A stretch of DNA of 64,000 bases from Gammaproteobacteria bacterium (GTDB taxonomy: Bacteria > Pseudomonadota > Gammaproteobacteria > Ga0077536). A program made the position numbers and the translations under genes. Positions 25,207 to 34,362 of the stretch are shown here, one piece after another. The first letter of the stretch is position 1. Every line of letters begins with the position of its first letter. The stretch is taken from NCBI GenBank assembly GCA_020849475.1, contig JADLGE010000010.1:62001-126000 (forward strand). The letters run 5' to 3'. The notes under the pieces are model-generated. The model worked only from the letters and a program-made list of their open reading frames with translations. It made no database searches and was not told the DNA's origin.

Positions 25207-26472
25207 ATGAGCATCCCCGGCGCAAGCTCAGCCCTCGATGACTTTCCGTGGCCGAGCAGCGACGGTGGCGAGGTGCCCTATGCGGTGTTCACCTCGCAGG
25301 CCATCTTCGAGCGCGAGCAGGAACGCATCTATCGCGGCCCGACCTGGCATTTCCTGGCACTGGCCGACGAACTCAGAAAACCCGGCGATTTCAAATCCAC
25401 CTTCATCGGCACCACGCCGGTGGTGGTCACGCGCACCCGTGACGATGACATCGCGGCGTGGGTCAACCGCTGCGCGCACCGCGGCGCAATGGTGTGTCGC
25501 GAACTGCGCGGCAATGCGCGCGCCCACCGCTGCGTGTATCACCAATGGGCCTACGACGAACGCGGACGGCTGCGCGGGGTGCCGTTTCAGAAAGGCTTGA
25601 ATGACAAGACCGGCATGCCGGCGGATTTCAACATGGCTGAGCATGGCCTGCCGCTGGTGCGCGTCGAAGAGCATCGCGGCGTGGTGTTCGGCAGCCTGTC
25701 CCAGGCAGCGCCGTCACTTGCCGATTATCTCGGCCCGCGCATGCTGCCGTGGCTGGACCGCATCTTCCACAAGCCGGTCGAATATCTCGGCTGCACGCGC
25801 CAGTACGCGAAGTCGAACTGGAAGCTCTACTACGAGAACGTCAAAGACCCCTACCACGCCAGCCTGCTGCACCTGTTCCATACCACTTTCAACATCTATC
25901 GCTCCAATATGCGCGGACGCAGCGTGATGGACGATGGGCTCGGTGTGCATTCGATCATCACCACCACGCCGCAGGAAGACGACGACACTGCTGGTGATTA
26001 TCAGAAGCATGACATCGCCACCTATCGCGCCGGCTTGAAACTCGCCGATCCCTCCATGTTGGAAGTGCGGCGCGAATTCGAAGAGCAGACCAGCAACAAT
26101 ATCCACACCCTGTTTCCGAGCACCGTCATCCAGCAGATTCACAACACCATGGCGGTGCGCCAGGTGTTGCCCAAGAGCGCCGGCGAATTCGAACTGGTAT
26201 TTCACTTCTTCGGCTACCAGGACGACGACGTCGCGCTGCGACGCTTGCGTCTCAAGCAGGCCAATCTGGCTGGCCCGGCCGGCTACATCTCCATGGAAGA
26301 CACCGAGGCGACCGAACTCGTGCAGCGCGCGATTGAATCCTGCGCGGCGGGCGACAGCTCCTACATGGCGATGGGCGGCGCCGATGGCGACGGCGGCACC
26401 AGCCTCATCAGCGAACACATGATTCGCGGCTTCTGGCGCGGCTATCGCAACATGATGGGCTGGGGGGCGTGA
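25207..26472 (+). CDS. Rieske non-heme iron aromatic-ring-hydroxylating oxygenase, alpha subunit
   Basis: The start at 25207, with AGGAG upstream, gives 421 residues. The Rieske [2Fe-2S] ligands are Cys89-x-His91 (CAHRGAMVC) and Cys109-x2-His112 (CVYHQWAY). The mononuclear iron site is in NVKDPYHASLLH (His217, His222), with a later Asp in MEDTEATE. The TGATG overlap with the next gene shows coupling to a beta subunit. These enzymes dihydroxylate or monohydroxylate aromatic rings. The reductase and ferredoxin components are not in this operon. Confidence 0.92.
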   Translation: MSIPGASSALDDFPWPSSDGGEVPYAVFTSQAIFEREQERIYRGPTWHFLALADELRKPGDFKSTFIGTTPVVVTRTRDDDIAAWVNRCAHRGAMVCRELRGNARAHRCVYHQWAYDERGRLRGVPFQKGLNDKTGMPADFNMAEHGLPLVRVEEHRGVVFGSLSQAAPSLADYLGPRMLPWLDRIFHKPVEYLGCTRQYAKSNWKLYYENVKDPYHASLLHLFHTTFNIYRSNMRGRSVMDDGLGVHSIITTTPQEDDDTAGDYQKHDIATYRAGLKLADPSMLEVRREFEEQTSNNIHTLFPSTVIQQIHNTMAVRQVLPKSAGEFELVFHFFGYQDDDVALRRLRLKQANLAGPAGYISMEDTEATELVQRAIESCAAGDSSYMAMGGADGDGGTSLISEHMIRGFWRGYRNMMGWGA

Positions 26473-26945
26473 TGGACGAGCGCGATCTGTATTTCCGCAT
26501 CGAGCGCCTGTTCGCCAACTACTGTGCAACGCTGGATGAAGGCGAACTCGAAGCGTGGCCGGAGTTTTTCATCGAAGACGGCCTCTACCAGATGATCGCG
26601 CGCGAGAACCACGCGTATGGTTACCCGATTCCTCTGCTGCTGCTCGACAGCCAGGGCATGATGAAAGACCGCGTCTATTCGCTGCGCAACGCCAACATCT
26701 ACCAGGCCCATCGCTATCGCCACGCGCAGTCGGGCATACGCATCACCGCCCGCGGTGGCGACGGCTTGCGGGTGTCGTCGTCCTACATCGTGGTGCAGAC
26801 CTTGAACGAAGGCGTCAGCCACATCTACCAGGCCGGCAGTTATTACGATTGGCTGGTCGAGACGCCGCAGGGTCTGCGTTTCAAGGAACGCGTCTGCGTT
26901 TACGACACTTCGCGCATCGCGACCTTGCTCGCCACGCCGGTGTGA
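26472..26945 (+). CDS. Ring-hydroxylating oxygenase, beta subunit
   Basis: The 157-residue protein has the cone-shaped NTF2-like fold of oxygenase small subunits (RIERLFANYCATLDEGELEAW near the start, then beta strands around SSYIVVQTL). A GTG at 26469 is an alternative start one codon upstream. The beta subunit is structural and completes an alpha3beta3 hexamer with the preceding protein. Confidence 0.88.
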   Translation: MDERDLYFRIERLFANYCATLDEGELEAWPEFFIEDGLYQMIARENHAYGYPIPLLLLDSQGMMKDRVYSLRNANIYQAHRYRHAQSGIRITARGGDGLRVSSSYIVVQTLNEGVSHIYQAGSYYDWLVETPQGLRFKERVCVYDTSRIATLLATPV

Positions 26946-27093
26946 CGAAGCAAAGCGGCGGCAGTTAAACGACCGTTAAGTCCCGACTTCCGTGTTTCAA
27001 TCGCGCCGTGGCCGACAGCGGCGGCGCGACCTCAGCTTGTGAACGATGGCTCGCTCACCGCGCGGCCCTCCTGTTCACGGTGAGGAAGACGTA

Positions 27094-27420
27094 ATGAAAT
27101 TGATGATCTCCGCGACGCTCGCGGCCGTAATGATGGTGGCCAGCAGCGCGCAGGCAGCCACGCAAAATTCCCAACACGGCAAGATGGTGACCTGCAATCA
27201 GCAGGCCAGCGGCAAGACTGGAGATGAACGTGCCAGGTTCATGAAACACTGCCTCGCCAGCGGCAAGAGCACCCACACCCGCGGTCACAAGAAGGGCAGC
27301 GGCACGGCGACCCACAGCACTGCGCACAAGAAATCCCCCAGCCACGCCAGCGCCACTCACCATGCCGCGACGGGCGCGGTAACCGAGGGCCCGACGGCGA
27401 GCACCCCGGCCGAGCAATAG
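27094..27420 (+). CDS. PsiF-repeat secreted protein
   Basis: Starting at 27094 behind GTGAGGAAG, the 108-residue protein has a signal peptide (MKLMISATLAAVMMVASSAQA). One PsiF-like repeat follows, with Cys-containing MVTCNQQASGKTGDERARFMKHCLAS. A Ser/Thr/His/Lys-rich tail ends the protein. PsiF is named for phosphate-starvation induction in E. coli; its role is unknown. The 148-nt gap upstream shows no recognisable Pho box on reading. Confidence 0.75.
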   Translation: MKLMISATLAAVMMVASSAQAATQNSQHGKMVTCNQQASGKTGDERARFMKHCLASGKSTHTRGHKKGSGTATHSTAHKKSPSHASATHHAATGAVTEGPTASTPAEQ

Positions 27421-27625
27421 TCAGAAAGCGGCGGCGCCGCCACGCGTGCGCCGCGACACTTGGTTCGGGCGCGTTTTCGGTTTGTAATTGCGCCGCCGGC
27501 GCGCCCCCGACATCCACCTCGAGATCAGCGTGGGCAGCACGACACGCCCGCCCGTGGTTCGCGACAAGCGCGCGGACACGGCAACCATTCAAAGCATTGC
27601 GCCCAACCCAGGAAGACCGTTCCCC

Positions 27626-29266
27626 ATGATGATCAAACGCGGCAAGACCTACGACGAGGTCTACCAATCGTTCCAATGGAGCATCCCCGAGTTCTACAAC
27701 ATCGCCGACGATGTCTGTGATCGCTGGGCCGACGACGCCGCGCGCATCGCGCTGGTGTACGAAGACGAAAACAAGGAAGTACAGCGCTTCACCTATGGCG
27801 ACATCCAGCGCCATGCCAACCGCTTCGCCAATGTCCTCGTCGGCCTCGGGCTCGCACGCGGCGACCGCGTGACCTTGCTGCTGGCACAGGATCCGGAAGC
27901 GGCCATCGGCCATGTCGCATGCTGGAAAGCGGGTCTGGTGTCGAACCCGACCTCGGTGCTGTTCGGGCCGGAAGCTATCGGCTACCGCCTGAACGATCTC
28001 AAAACCCGCGTGGTGGTGACCGACAGCGCCAACTACCCGAAGATTGTCGAACTGCGCGCCAGCTGCCCGAGTGTCGAACACGTGTTCGTGGTCGACGGCG
28101 AACCGGCAGGCGCGAAGAATTTCTGGAAGACCCTCGAGAGCGCCAGCAGCGAGTTCACCAACGTGCGCACGCGCGCCGACGAGCCGGCGTGGGTGAGCTA
28201 CACCTCCGGCACCACCGGCATGCCCAAAGGCTCGGTGCAGCCCCATCGCATGATGCTCGGCCACATGCCGAGCGTCGAATTCATGTACGACTTCTATCCG
28301 CAGCCCAACGATGTGCTGTGGTCGCCGGCCGATTGGGCATGGATGGCGGGTCTCATGGATCTGTTGTTCCCCGGCTGGTTTCACGGCGCGACGGTGGTGG
28401 CGACGGTCGCCATGAAGGGCTTCCAGCCCGAAGAGGCTTATCGCATTCTCGGCCAGCACCAGGTCACCTGCGCGTTCCTGACGCCGACCGCGCTGAAGCT
28501 CATGCGTCCGATAGCCAATCCGCGCGAACGCTTCAATTTGAAGCTGCGCGTGGTCGCGTCCGGTGGTGAAGCGGTCGGCACCGAGATCTTCGAATGGGCG
28601 CAGCGTGAACTCGGCATCCGCATCAATGAAGTCTATGGCCAGACCGAGTGCAATCTCATTCTCGCCAACAACGGTTCCATCATGCCGATCAAGCCGGGCT
28701 CCATGGGCCGCCCGACGCCCGGCACCATCACCGCCATCATCGATGACGACGGCAAGGTGTGCCCGGTGGGCGTGGAAGGTGAAGTGGCGTGCAAGCGTCC
28801 GCATCCGGTGATGCTGCTCGAATATCTCAACCGCCCCGATGCCACCTTGGAGAAATTCCGCGGCGACTGGCTGTTGACCGGCGATCGCGGTCACATGGAT
28901 GAAGACGGCTATTTCTGGTTCCATGGCCGCGGCGACGACGTCATCACCAGCTCCGGCTACCGCATCGGCCCCGGCGAGATTGAAGACGCGCTCTTGAAGC
29001 ATCCGGCCTGCCGCATGGTCGCCGCCATCGGCGTGCCGGACCCGGTGCGCACCGAGATCATCAAGGCCTTCATTATTCTCAATGACGGCTACGAGGGTTC
29101 GGAGGATTTGATCGCGGAGCTCAAGGAGTCGGTGCACACGCGTCTCGCCAAGCACGAGATGCCGCGCTTGATCGAATTCGTGAAGGATCTACCGATGACC
29201 ACCACCGGCAAGATCATGCGGCGCGAGCTCAGGCAGGCGGAAGCGGAGAAGATGCAGAAGGCGTAA
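27626..29266 (+). CDS. Acyl-CoA synthetase (AMP-dependent ligase)
   Basis: The 546-residue enzyme starts at the MM pair at 27626, with AGGAAG about 12 nt upstream. Family motifs are P-loop YTSGTTGMPKGS, YGQTECN, GDRGHMDEDGYFW and the catalytic Lys motif TTTGKIMRREL at the end. It resembles acetyl-CoA-synthetase-like and medium-chain acyl-CoA ligases (long N-terminal FQWSIPEFYNIADDVCDRW). It activates a carboxylic acid to its CoA thioester. Its place downstream of a Rieske oxygenase suggests an aromatic or side-chain acid, but no operon link is proven. Confidence 0.88.
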   Translation: MMIKRGKTYDEVYQSFQWSIPEFYNIADDVCDRWADDAARIALVYEDENKEVQRFTYGDIQRHANRFANVLVGLGLARGDRVTLLLAQDPEAAIGHVACWKAGLVSNPTSVLFGPEAIGYRLNDLKTRVVVTDSANYPKIVELRASCPSVEHVFVVDGEPAGAKNFWKTLESASSEFTNVRTRADEPAWVSYTSGTTGMPKGSVQPHRMMLGHMPSVEFMYDFYPQPNDVLWSPADWAWMAGLMDLLFPGWFHGATVVATVAMKGFQPEEAYRILGQHQVTCAFLTPTALKLMRPIANPRERFNLKLRVVASGGEAVGTEIFEWAQRELGIRINEVYGQTECNLILANNGSIMPIKPGSMGRPTPGTITAIIDDDGKVCPVGVEGEVACKRPHPVMLLEYLNRPDATLEKFRGDWLLTGDRGHMDEDGYFWFHGRGDDVITSSGYRIGPGEIEDALLKHPACRMVAAIGVPDPVRTEIIKAFIILNDGYEGSEDLIAELKESVHTRLAKHEMPRLIEFVKDLPMTTTGKIMRRELRQAEAEKMQKA

Positions 29267-29285
29267 TCAACGTCATTCGCACATT

Positions 29286-29333
29286 AAAAATGAAAATGAC
29301 AACGCCGCGACAGGATCCCCCCGTCGCGGCGTT
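29286..29333 (-). terminator. Intrinsic terminator for the minus-strand MBL gene
   Basis: AACGCCGCGAC and GTCGCGGCGTT form an 11-bp GC-rich stem at 29301-29333. Read on the minus strand it is followed by ATTTTCATTTTTAATG, a T-rich tail. It lies between two convergent genes and may also block read-through from the plus strand. Confidence 0.75.
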
Positions 29334-29342
29334 GCCCGAGCA

Positions 29343-30218
29343 TCACACCTTCAGCTTGCGTCGATCGCCATTGCTGACCACATGCGCGGCGGTCGGCGTG
29401 TTGAAATGCGCCGCCAGCATCCAGATGTCCTTGTCGGTCAGCTTGTCGAGAATCTTGCGACGCGAGGCCGTCGACATCGCCAAGTCCATGCAGAACGCGC
29501 TGTGCCATTCCGGGTAGGCGACCTGGATCGGATGATGGAAGGAGTCACCGGTCAACAGCGCCTGGCCTTTCTGGCCCTTGATGTTGATGCACACATGGCC
29601 CGGTGAATGACCGCGGCTCGGTTCCAGCCACACGGTGTCGTCGAGCGCGAAGTCGCTGGCGACGAGGTCGGCGCGGCCGGCTTCATAGACCGGCAGCACG
29701 CTGTCGGCGTAGGAGCCGTCGAGGCCGTGGTTGTCCTGCTGGTTGGACCAGCCTTCGAACTCGGTCTTGTCGAACACGTAACGCGCGTTCGGGAAGGTCG
29801 GCACCCACTTGCCGTTCTCGAGCTTGGTATTCCAGCCGACGTGATCGAAATGCAGGTGCGTGCACATCACGTGGGTGACTTCTTCCGGCTTGACGCCGAC
29901 GGCGGCGAGCTTGCCGATGTAATCGGAGCTGTAGTCGACCCAGTCCGGCACGGCGCTGCGCTTCTTGTGATTGCCGACGCAGGTGTCGACCAGGATCAGG
30001 TTCTTGCCGGAGCGCACCACGAAGGTGTGCAGCGACAGATGCAGCATCTCTTCATTGGGGCTGCCCTTGCTCGGCAGGAAGTGCGGCTCGAGCCAGTTGC
30101 GCTGGGAATCGAGAATGGCCTGGTCAAAGGTCGGGTAGAAATCTTTCAGCGGCAGCAGCGCGCCGTACCAGTCCTGCACGCGGTCGATGGTGACATTGCC
30201 GAAATTCAATTGCTTCAC
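29343..30218 (-). CDS. MBL-fold metallohydrolase, paralogue of the 8.2 kb gene
   Basis: The 291-residue protein has the zinc site CTHLHFDHVGWNT, then SRGHSPGHV and GDSFHHP, and a C-terminal AAHFNTPTA. Its order of motifs and the shared NGKWVPTFPNARYV segment show that it is a paralogue of the protein at 8167-9012. Lactonase-like or related hydrolytic activity is likely; the substrate is unknown. It is followed on the same strand by nothing but a terminator, and preceded 75 nt upstream by an AHL-lactonase-like gene. Confidence 0.88.
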   Translation of the reverse strand: MKQLNFGNVTIDRVQDWYGALLPLKDFYPTFDQAILDSQRNWLEPHFLPSKGSPNEEMLHLSLHTFVVRSGKNLILVDTCVGNHKKRSAVPDWVDYSSDYIGKLAAVGVKPEEVTHVMCTHLHFDHVGWNTKLENGKWVPTFPNARYVFDKTEFEGWSNQQDNHGLDGSYADSVLPVYEAGRADLVASDFALDDTVWLEPSRGHSPGHVCINIKGQKGQALLTGDSFHHPIQVAYPEWHSAFCMDLAMSTASRRKILDKLTDKDIWMLAAHFNTPTAAHVVSNGDRRKLKV

Positions 30219-30293
30219 GGGTAATTCCTCTTCTCAATGGTCGCAAACGCGGGCCGCTCGTAGCGGCGGCCCATCGGTGGTGATAGCGCAGCC

Positions 30294-31055
30294 TCAGCCG
30301 GCCTGCAACGGCGCCTGCGGCACGGTGCTCCAGAATTCCGGGTCGTGGCCGTACATGATTTTGGCGCCGCGCTTCTGCAGCTCTTTCAATTTGTGCAGTG
30401 AATTCATCATGGCGTCCTTGTCGGCGACAATGCCCGGCAGGCGCAGTTCGTCGAGGGTGCGGCGCAGGTAGCAGGCGTCACCGCACAGCACGATTTCACC
30501 GGACTCGGTCTGCAACTGCAGCGACTGGTGGCCAGGCGTGTGGCCGTGGGTCGGAATGCAGCGCACCGAGCCGTCACCGAACACATCGTGCTCGCCGTCG
30601 ACGATCACCATCTGGTGGCCGTGATCGTAATCGCGCGGGTCGTAGTAGTTGGCCTGGATGAGTTCCGGCACGTGGCCCGCTTCCCATTCCTTCTTCTGCA
30701 CGATGACGCGCGCATTGGGAATGAGCTCGTTGCCGCCGGCATGATCGAAATGCAGATGCGAGTTGATGACGAAATCGAGGCGCGAAGGATCGCGGCCGAT
30801 GCTATCGAGGCGCGCGGCGACGTCCTCACCCGGCTCGAAGTGCACCGTGAAATAGGGCTCCAGCGGCCCCAGGGCTTTGTGCTTGTCGCGCTGCACCAGC
30901 AGCGACATGCCCGAATCGAACAGCGCCACGCCCTTCTTGTGCTCGATGACATAGGCCGGGATCGGAATCTTGAGCGTGCCTTCGCCGCCTTCGATGAGCA
31001 TCGGCATCGGCATGGTGAGGTAGCCACAGGTCATGGCATAGAGTTTGACGGTCAC
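30294..31055 (-). CDS. N-acyl-homoserine-lactonase-like MBL enzyme (AiiA family)
   Basis: The GTG at 31055 is preceded by AGAGGAGG, a near-ideal ribosome binding site, and gives an N-terminus (MTVKLYAMTCGYL) like AiiA. The 253-residue protein has His100-x-His102-x-Asp104-His105 in NSHLHFDHAGG, as in AiiA. Further shared segments are VIVQKKEWEA, HGHTPGHQSL and YGHDPEF. The family opens the lactone ring of acyl-homoserine lactones, so it could degrade quorum signals, though other lactones are possible. The longer frame to 31475 antisense to HupE is not used. Confidence 0.85.
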   Translation of the reverse strand: MTVKLYAMTCGYLTMPMPMLIEGGEGTLKIPIPAYVIEHKKGVALFDSGMSLLVQRDKHKALGPLEPYFTVHFEPGEDVAARLDSIGRDPSRLDFVINSHLHFDHAGGNELIPNARVIVQKKEWEAGHVPELIQANYYDPRDYDHGHQMVIVDGEHDVFGDGSVRCIPTHGHTPGHQSLQLQTESGEIVLCGDACYLRRTLDELRLPGIVADKDAMMNSLHKLKELQKRGAKIMYGHDPEFWSTVPQAPLQAG

Positions 31056-31233
31056 GGAGCGGGCCTCCTCTTGGTGGTTCCTGGCTGCGACGGCGACGGC
31101 TGAACCATTGAAGCTCAGGCGCAACGCCGAGCGTGGAACAGCGGCGTCAGGAGCCGCGTTGAGGCCGGATTCTAGCAGGCTGCCGGAGGCCGGCGACAAG
31201 CGGGGCGTGGCGCGATAAAGCACCGCACGGCCT

Positions 31234-32451
31234 TCACACACCGGCCACGCGCAACGCAAACCATGCGAGCCCCGACCACAGCACGGCATGCGATGCGCCG
31301 CGACGCGCCCGCGCTGCCCACGAGCGCCGCGCGGCCCACACCATGCCGGGCACCAGCACACACAGGAGCGCGACCTGAAAACTTTCGATACCGAGATTGA
31401 AGGCCAGCAGCGACCACAGCCAGTCATGCCCGCCGAATGCCTGCGCGCCCAGTGTTTTGGCCAGCGCGCCGGCAAAACCGAAGCCGTGGATCAAGCCGAA
31501 GGCGAACGCCAGCACCATGCCGTGGTCACCTCGGCGCTGCCGCACATTGCACAGGCCGACATAGGCGATGCTGAGTGCAATGGCGGGCTCGACCACTGCG
31601 CCCGGCGGTGCGACTAGCCCGGCGGCGGCAAGCCCCAAGGTCAGGCTGTGGGCGACGGTGAAGGCCGACACCACCGCCAGCAGTGCGCGCATCGAACGGC
31701 ACAGCAAGACCAGGCCGAGCAGGAACACCAGGTGATCCCAGCCAGTCGCGATGTGATGCATGCCAAGCACAAACAGCGCGGGCAGGCCGGCGCGATGCGT
31801 GGCGGCGGGTAATGGCGAGGCGGCGCGCGTGATGCTGTTCGGTGCGCGTGGCGCGCCGCTGAAATCAACGCGCAAGTCCGCGGTGGTGTCGTGCGGCAAA
31901 GCCGCGCCCGCCACCGGAAAGCGCGTCAGCCCGGCGCTGCGGTCGTGACGGGCCGCGCCGCTCTCGACGATGCGCGCACCGCGCTCGGCCCGCACCCACA
32001 GTTCACGCCAACCGCTGTCCGTCGGCGCCGAAGCATCGACGAAATGCAGGCGCATGCTGCCGCGCAGGGGCGCGCGAGTGGTGAACACGCCATGCAGACG
32101 CAATTGCTGCAGACCGGCGGCGCCCTCGAGCAGTTGCCAGTCGAGACTCGCGCTCTGCAATGCGAGGGCGCGCTGCGCCGCGCTGAGATGCAGGGCCGGC
32201 AGCAGCGCGCCGCTCCACGCGTCGGCAAAGGCCTGCCATTCACTGCGACTGATCTGTCCGTCGCCATCGCGGTCGGCGCTCTGCTGCGCAAGCAGCGTCG
32301 GGATCTCGGCCAATTCCTGGCGATAGTCGATGCGCACAGTGTCGCCGTCCATGGTCAATGCCACGGCGCGATTGACGGTGTTGTTGCCGAGTGGATGAGC
32401 CGCGACGAGTGCGCTCCACAGCCATATCACCAGCGTGGTGAGGGCCTTCAT
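31234..32451 (-). CDS. HupE/UreJ-family membrane protein with N-terminal EF-hand domain
   Basis: The 405-residue protein has a signal peptide (MKALTTLVIWLWSALVAA). The exported N-terminal domain holds a canonical 12-residue EF-hand loop (Asp60 to Glu71, DRDGDGQISRSE). The C-terminal half has about six hydrophobic helices with conserved GMHHIATGWDHLVFLLGL and AFGLIHGFGFAGAL, the HupE/UreJ_2 signature. HupE and UreJ are linked to nickel supply, but members of this second group have no known function. It is the last gene of the DUF4331 operon, overlapping the preceding TPR gene by ATGA. Confidence 0.82.
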   Translation of the reverse strand: MKALTTLVIWLWSALVAAHPLGNNTVNRAVALTMDGDTVRIDYRQELAEIPTLLAQQSADRDGDGQISRSEWQAFADAWSGALLPALHLSAAQRALALQSASLDWQLLEGAAGLQQLRLHGVFTTRAPLRGSMRLHFVDASAPTDSGWRELWVRAERGARIVESGAARHDRSAGLTRFPVAGAALPHDTTADLRVDFSGAPRAPNSITRAASPLPAATHRAGLPALFVLGMHHIATGWDHLVFLLGLVLLCRSMRALLAVVSAFTVAHSLTLGLAAAGLVAPPGAVVEPAIALSIAYVGLCNVRQRRGDHGMVLAFAFGLIHGFGFAGALAKTLGAQAFGGHDWLWSLLAFNLGIESFQVALLCVLVPGMVWAARRSWAARARRGASHAVLWSGLAWFALRVAGV

Positions 32452-33683
32452 GGTTGGCGCGCGATTAGCTCGGCCGTGTCAGCGAGCCATGGCTGGATGC
32501 GCAAGGCGGCAGCAACCTGGGCCGCGCCACGGCCGTCACCGCAGGCCGTCAGCACCGTGCCGGCGCGCCACTGCAACAGGGGTTCGATGCTGTGCTCGGC
32601 AATCGCGCGCACGGCGAAGTCGCGCGCCTCGTCGTGCTGAGCGGCGCGCCATAGCACCCACGCGAGTTGCGCGGCGCTGTGTACGTCGGGACGCTGCGCC
32701 CATTCGACACGCGCGAGTCTGAGCGCGGCCGGTAGTTCGTCATTCATCAAATGAAACTCGACCCAGGCGCGCCGATCACCACCGCCATCGGCGGGCGCAA
32801 GACTTTCCATGCCGCGCAGCAGGCGCGTGGTGGTGGCCGCCAGTTGCGTCTCACCGAGCGGGTGGGCAAGCCGCAGCAGTTCGACTTCAGTCTCGACGCG
32901 CGCACTACGCGCCGCCGCGACGCGGTACAGGGTGAGCGCCGCGCGTGGCGCACCCAGCGCCTGCTGCGCGCGGGCCTGCATGACAAGCGCCGCGGCCGGC
33001 ATGTCCGTGACTGCAGCAGTTGCGAGCGCGAGCGCCACCCGCGGCCGGCCGGCCAGAAGTTCGAGCGCCGCGATATCGAGGGTCAGCCACGCACGGTCGA
33101 CGGCGCTGGCGCTCTGGCGCAGGGCCGCCTGCGCAAGTTCGAGAGCGCCCGGCAGATCGCCGAACAGGCGACGCAGATGAGACGCACGCGACAAGGCGGC
33201 GCTGCCATAGTGTTCGTCGAGCAGGGCCTGCACCGCCTGCTCGGCCTCGCGGTAGCGACCAAGCTCGGTCAATGCATCGGCTTCGCTGAGCGCGGCCAGC
33301 AGCGCGTCGGCATTCGATGCCCGCGCCCGTCGCGCCGCCTGCAAGGCCTGCTCGAAGCGATGCAAGATCAAGAGCCGCCACGCATCGAGCGCATCGGCGC
33401 GCGGCGCATGGGCGGCGAGCAGTTGCTCAATCAAGGCCTCGGCGCGCGCCAACTGCTCGGCGCGCGGCTCGATACGCACCTGCGCCAACAGCGCCGCGGC
33501 CAAGGCCTGCATCACCTCGACATTGCCAGGCCGCGCGGCCAAGGCCTGCTCCAGCGCGGGGATGTCCGTGGGCGGTGGCGCGCTGCGCGCCTGCGACGAC
33601 GCGCACGGCAGCCACAGCGCCAGCGCGCACACCAGCCAGCGCGCGACCACGCTCAACGCAACGACACGCGACGACGACGCCAC
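32448..33683 (-). CDS. Exported TPR-repeat protein (second of two)
   Basis: The 411-residue protein has a signal peptide (about residues 10-32) and then TPR-like helical hairpins rich in Ala/Leu/Arg, such as EADALTELGRYREAEQAVQALL and LFGDLPGALELAQAAL. Its size and layout match the TPR protein at 34363-35493, so they are probably paralogues. The frame starts inside the preceding PEP-CTERM gene (31-nt overlap); GTG or TTG codons at 33650-33656 are alternative starts. It probably acts as a periplasmic scaffold. Confidence 0.75.
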   Translation of the reverse strand: MASSSRVVALSVVARWLVCALALWLPCASSQARSAPPPTDIPALEQALAARPGNVEVMQALAAALLAQVRIEPRAEQLARAEALIEQLLAAHAPRADALDAWRLLILHRFEQALQAARRARASNADALLAALSEADALTELGRYREAEQAVQALLDEHYGSAALSRASHLRRLFGDLPGALELAQAALRQSASAVDRAWLTLDIAALELLAGRPRVALALATAAVTDMPAAALVMQARAQQALGAPRAALTLYRVAAARSARVETEVELLRLAHPLGETQLAATTTRLLRGMESLAPADGGGDRRAWVEFHLMNDELPAALRLARVEWAQRPDVHSAAQLAWVLWRAAQHDEARDFAVRAIAEHSIEPLLQWRAGTVLTACGDGRGAAQVAAALRIQPWLADTAELIARQP

Positions 33684-34345
33684 AACGGCAGCAGCCCCGC
33701 CACCATCAGGCTCAAGGCATTGGGGCTCGGCACGGCATTCAATCTGACATCGACGCTGGCGAGCGAGAACCCGTAGAGCGTGTCAGCGCCGCCGTCACCA
33801 AAGCCGTCCATGCTGCTGACGAGACCGACATGCAACAGGCCCTGCTCACCCGGCGCAAGCGCGAAGCGACGCGTGATGATCTGCGTGTCGGTAAATATTT
33901 CGTCGAACAGCGTTTGCGCGCCGATGCTTACCGCGAGTGTCAGACTCGTGCCGCCGTCGGCGCCCGCCAGGTCGAGCAGCGATTCGAAGTCGAGCGTCAG
34001 CACATAGGCGCCAGCAATACCCAAGCTCTGCTCGAGACTCACTTCCGCGACCGCGCCAGCGTGATGAAGACTGCCCTGCGCTTCGCTGCTGACGCCGAGC
34101 AATCCGTCCTCGGCGATGGCATCGGCGTTGGCGAATTCATCGACGTCGATATCGGCGCCCACTATCGCGGCATGACTGAACACCGGCAGCGCAGCGGGTG
34201 GGCTGTCGAAGGCGTGTATACCGTCGCTGTCGGCATCGACTTCGGCGTAGGTCGACACGCTGTAACGCGCGTGGCTGAGATCGACAGGCAGCGCGTGGGC
34301 CGCGCCGCTCAACATCAACAGCACGGTAAACATGAATCGCGACAT
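33653..34345 (-). CDS. PEP-CTERM-like exported protein in the DUF4331 operon
   Basis: The 230-residue protein has a short signal peptide (MSRFMFTVLLMLSGAAHA) and a beta-rich body. The C-terminal tripartite signal is VPSPNALSLMVAGLLPLW followed by RRRRVSLR. The motif is VPSPN rather than VPEP or VPLPA but fits the general PEP-CTERM pattern. It lies between two TPR genes, 17 nt after the first. The body has no cysteine; I do not recognise a domain. Confidence 0.75.
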   Translation of the reverse strand: MSRFMFTVLLMLSGAAHALPVDLSHARYSVSTYAEVDADSDGIHAFDSPPAALPVFSHAAIVGADIDVDEFANADAIAEDGLLGVSSEAQGSLHHAGAVAEVSLEQSLGIAGAYVLTLDFESLLDLAGADGGTSLTLAVSIGAQTLFDEIFTDTQIITRRFALAPGEQGLLHVGLVSSMDGFGDGGADTLYGFSLASVDVRLNAVPSPNALSLMVAGLLPLWRRRRVSLR

Positions 34346-34362
34346 GGCGGTCTCCTGGATGA

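Noticed and set aside
27239-29155. A 638-codon minus-strand frame opposite the acyl-CoA synthetase
   Set aside because: The plus-strand gene has all AMP-ligase motifs. The antisense frame would span several genes and has no family similarity.
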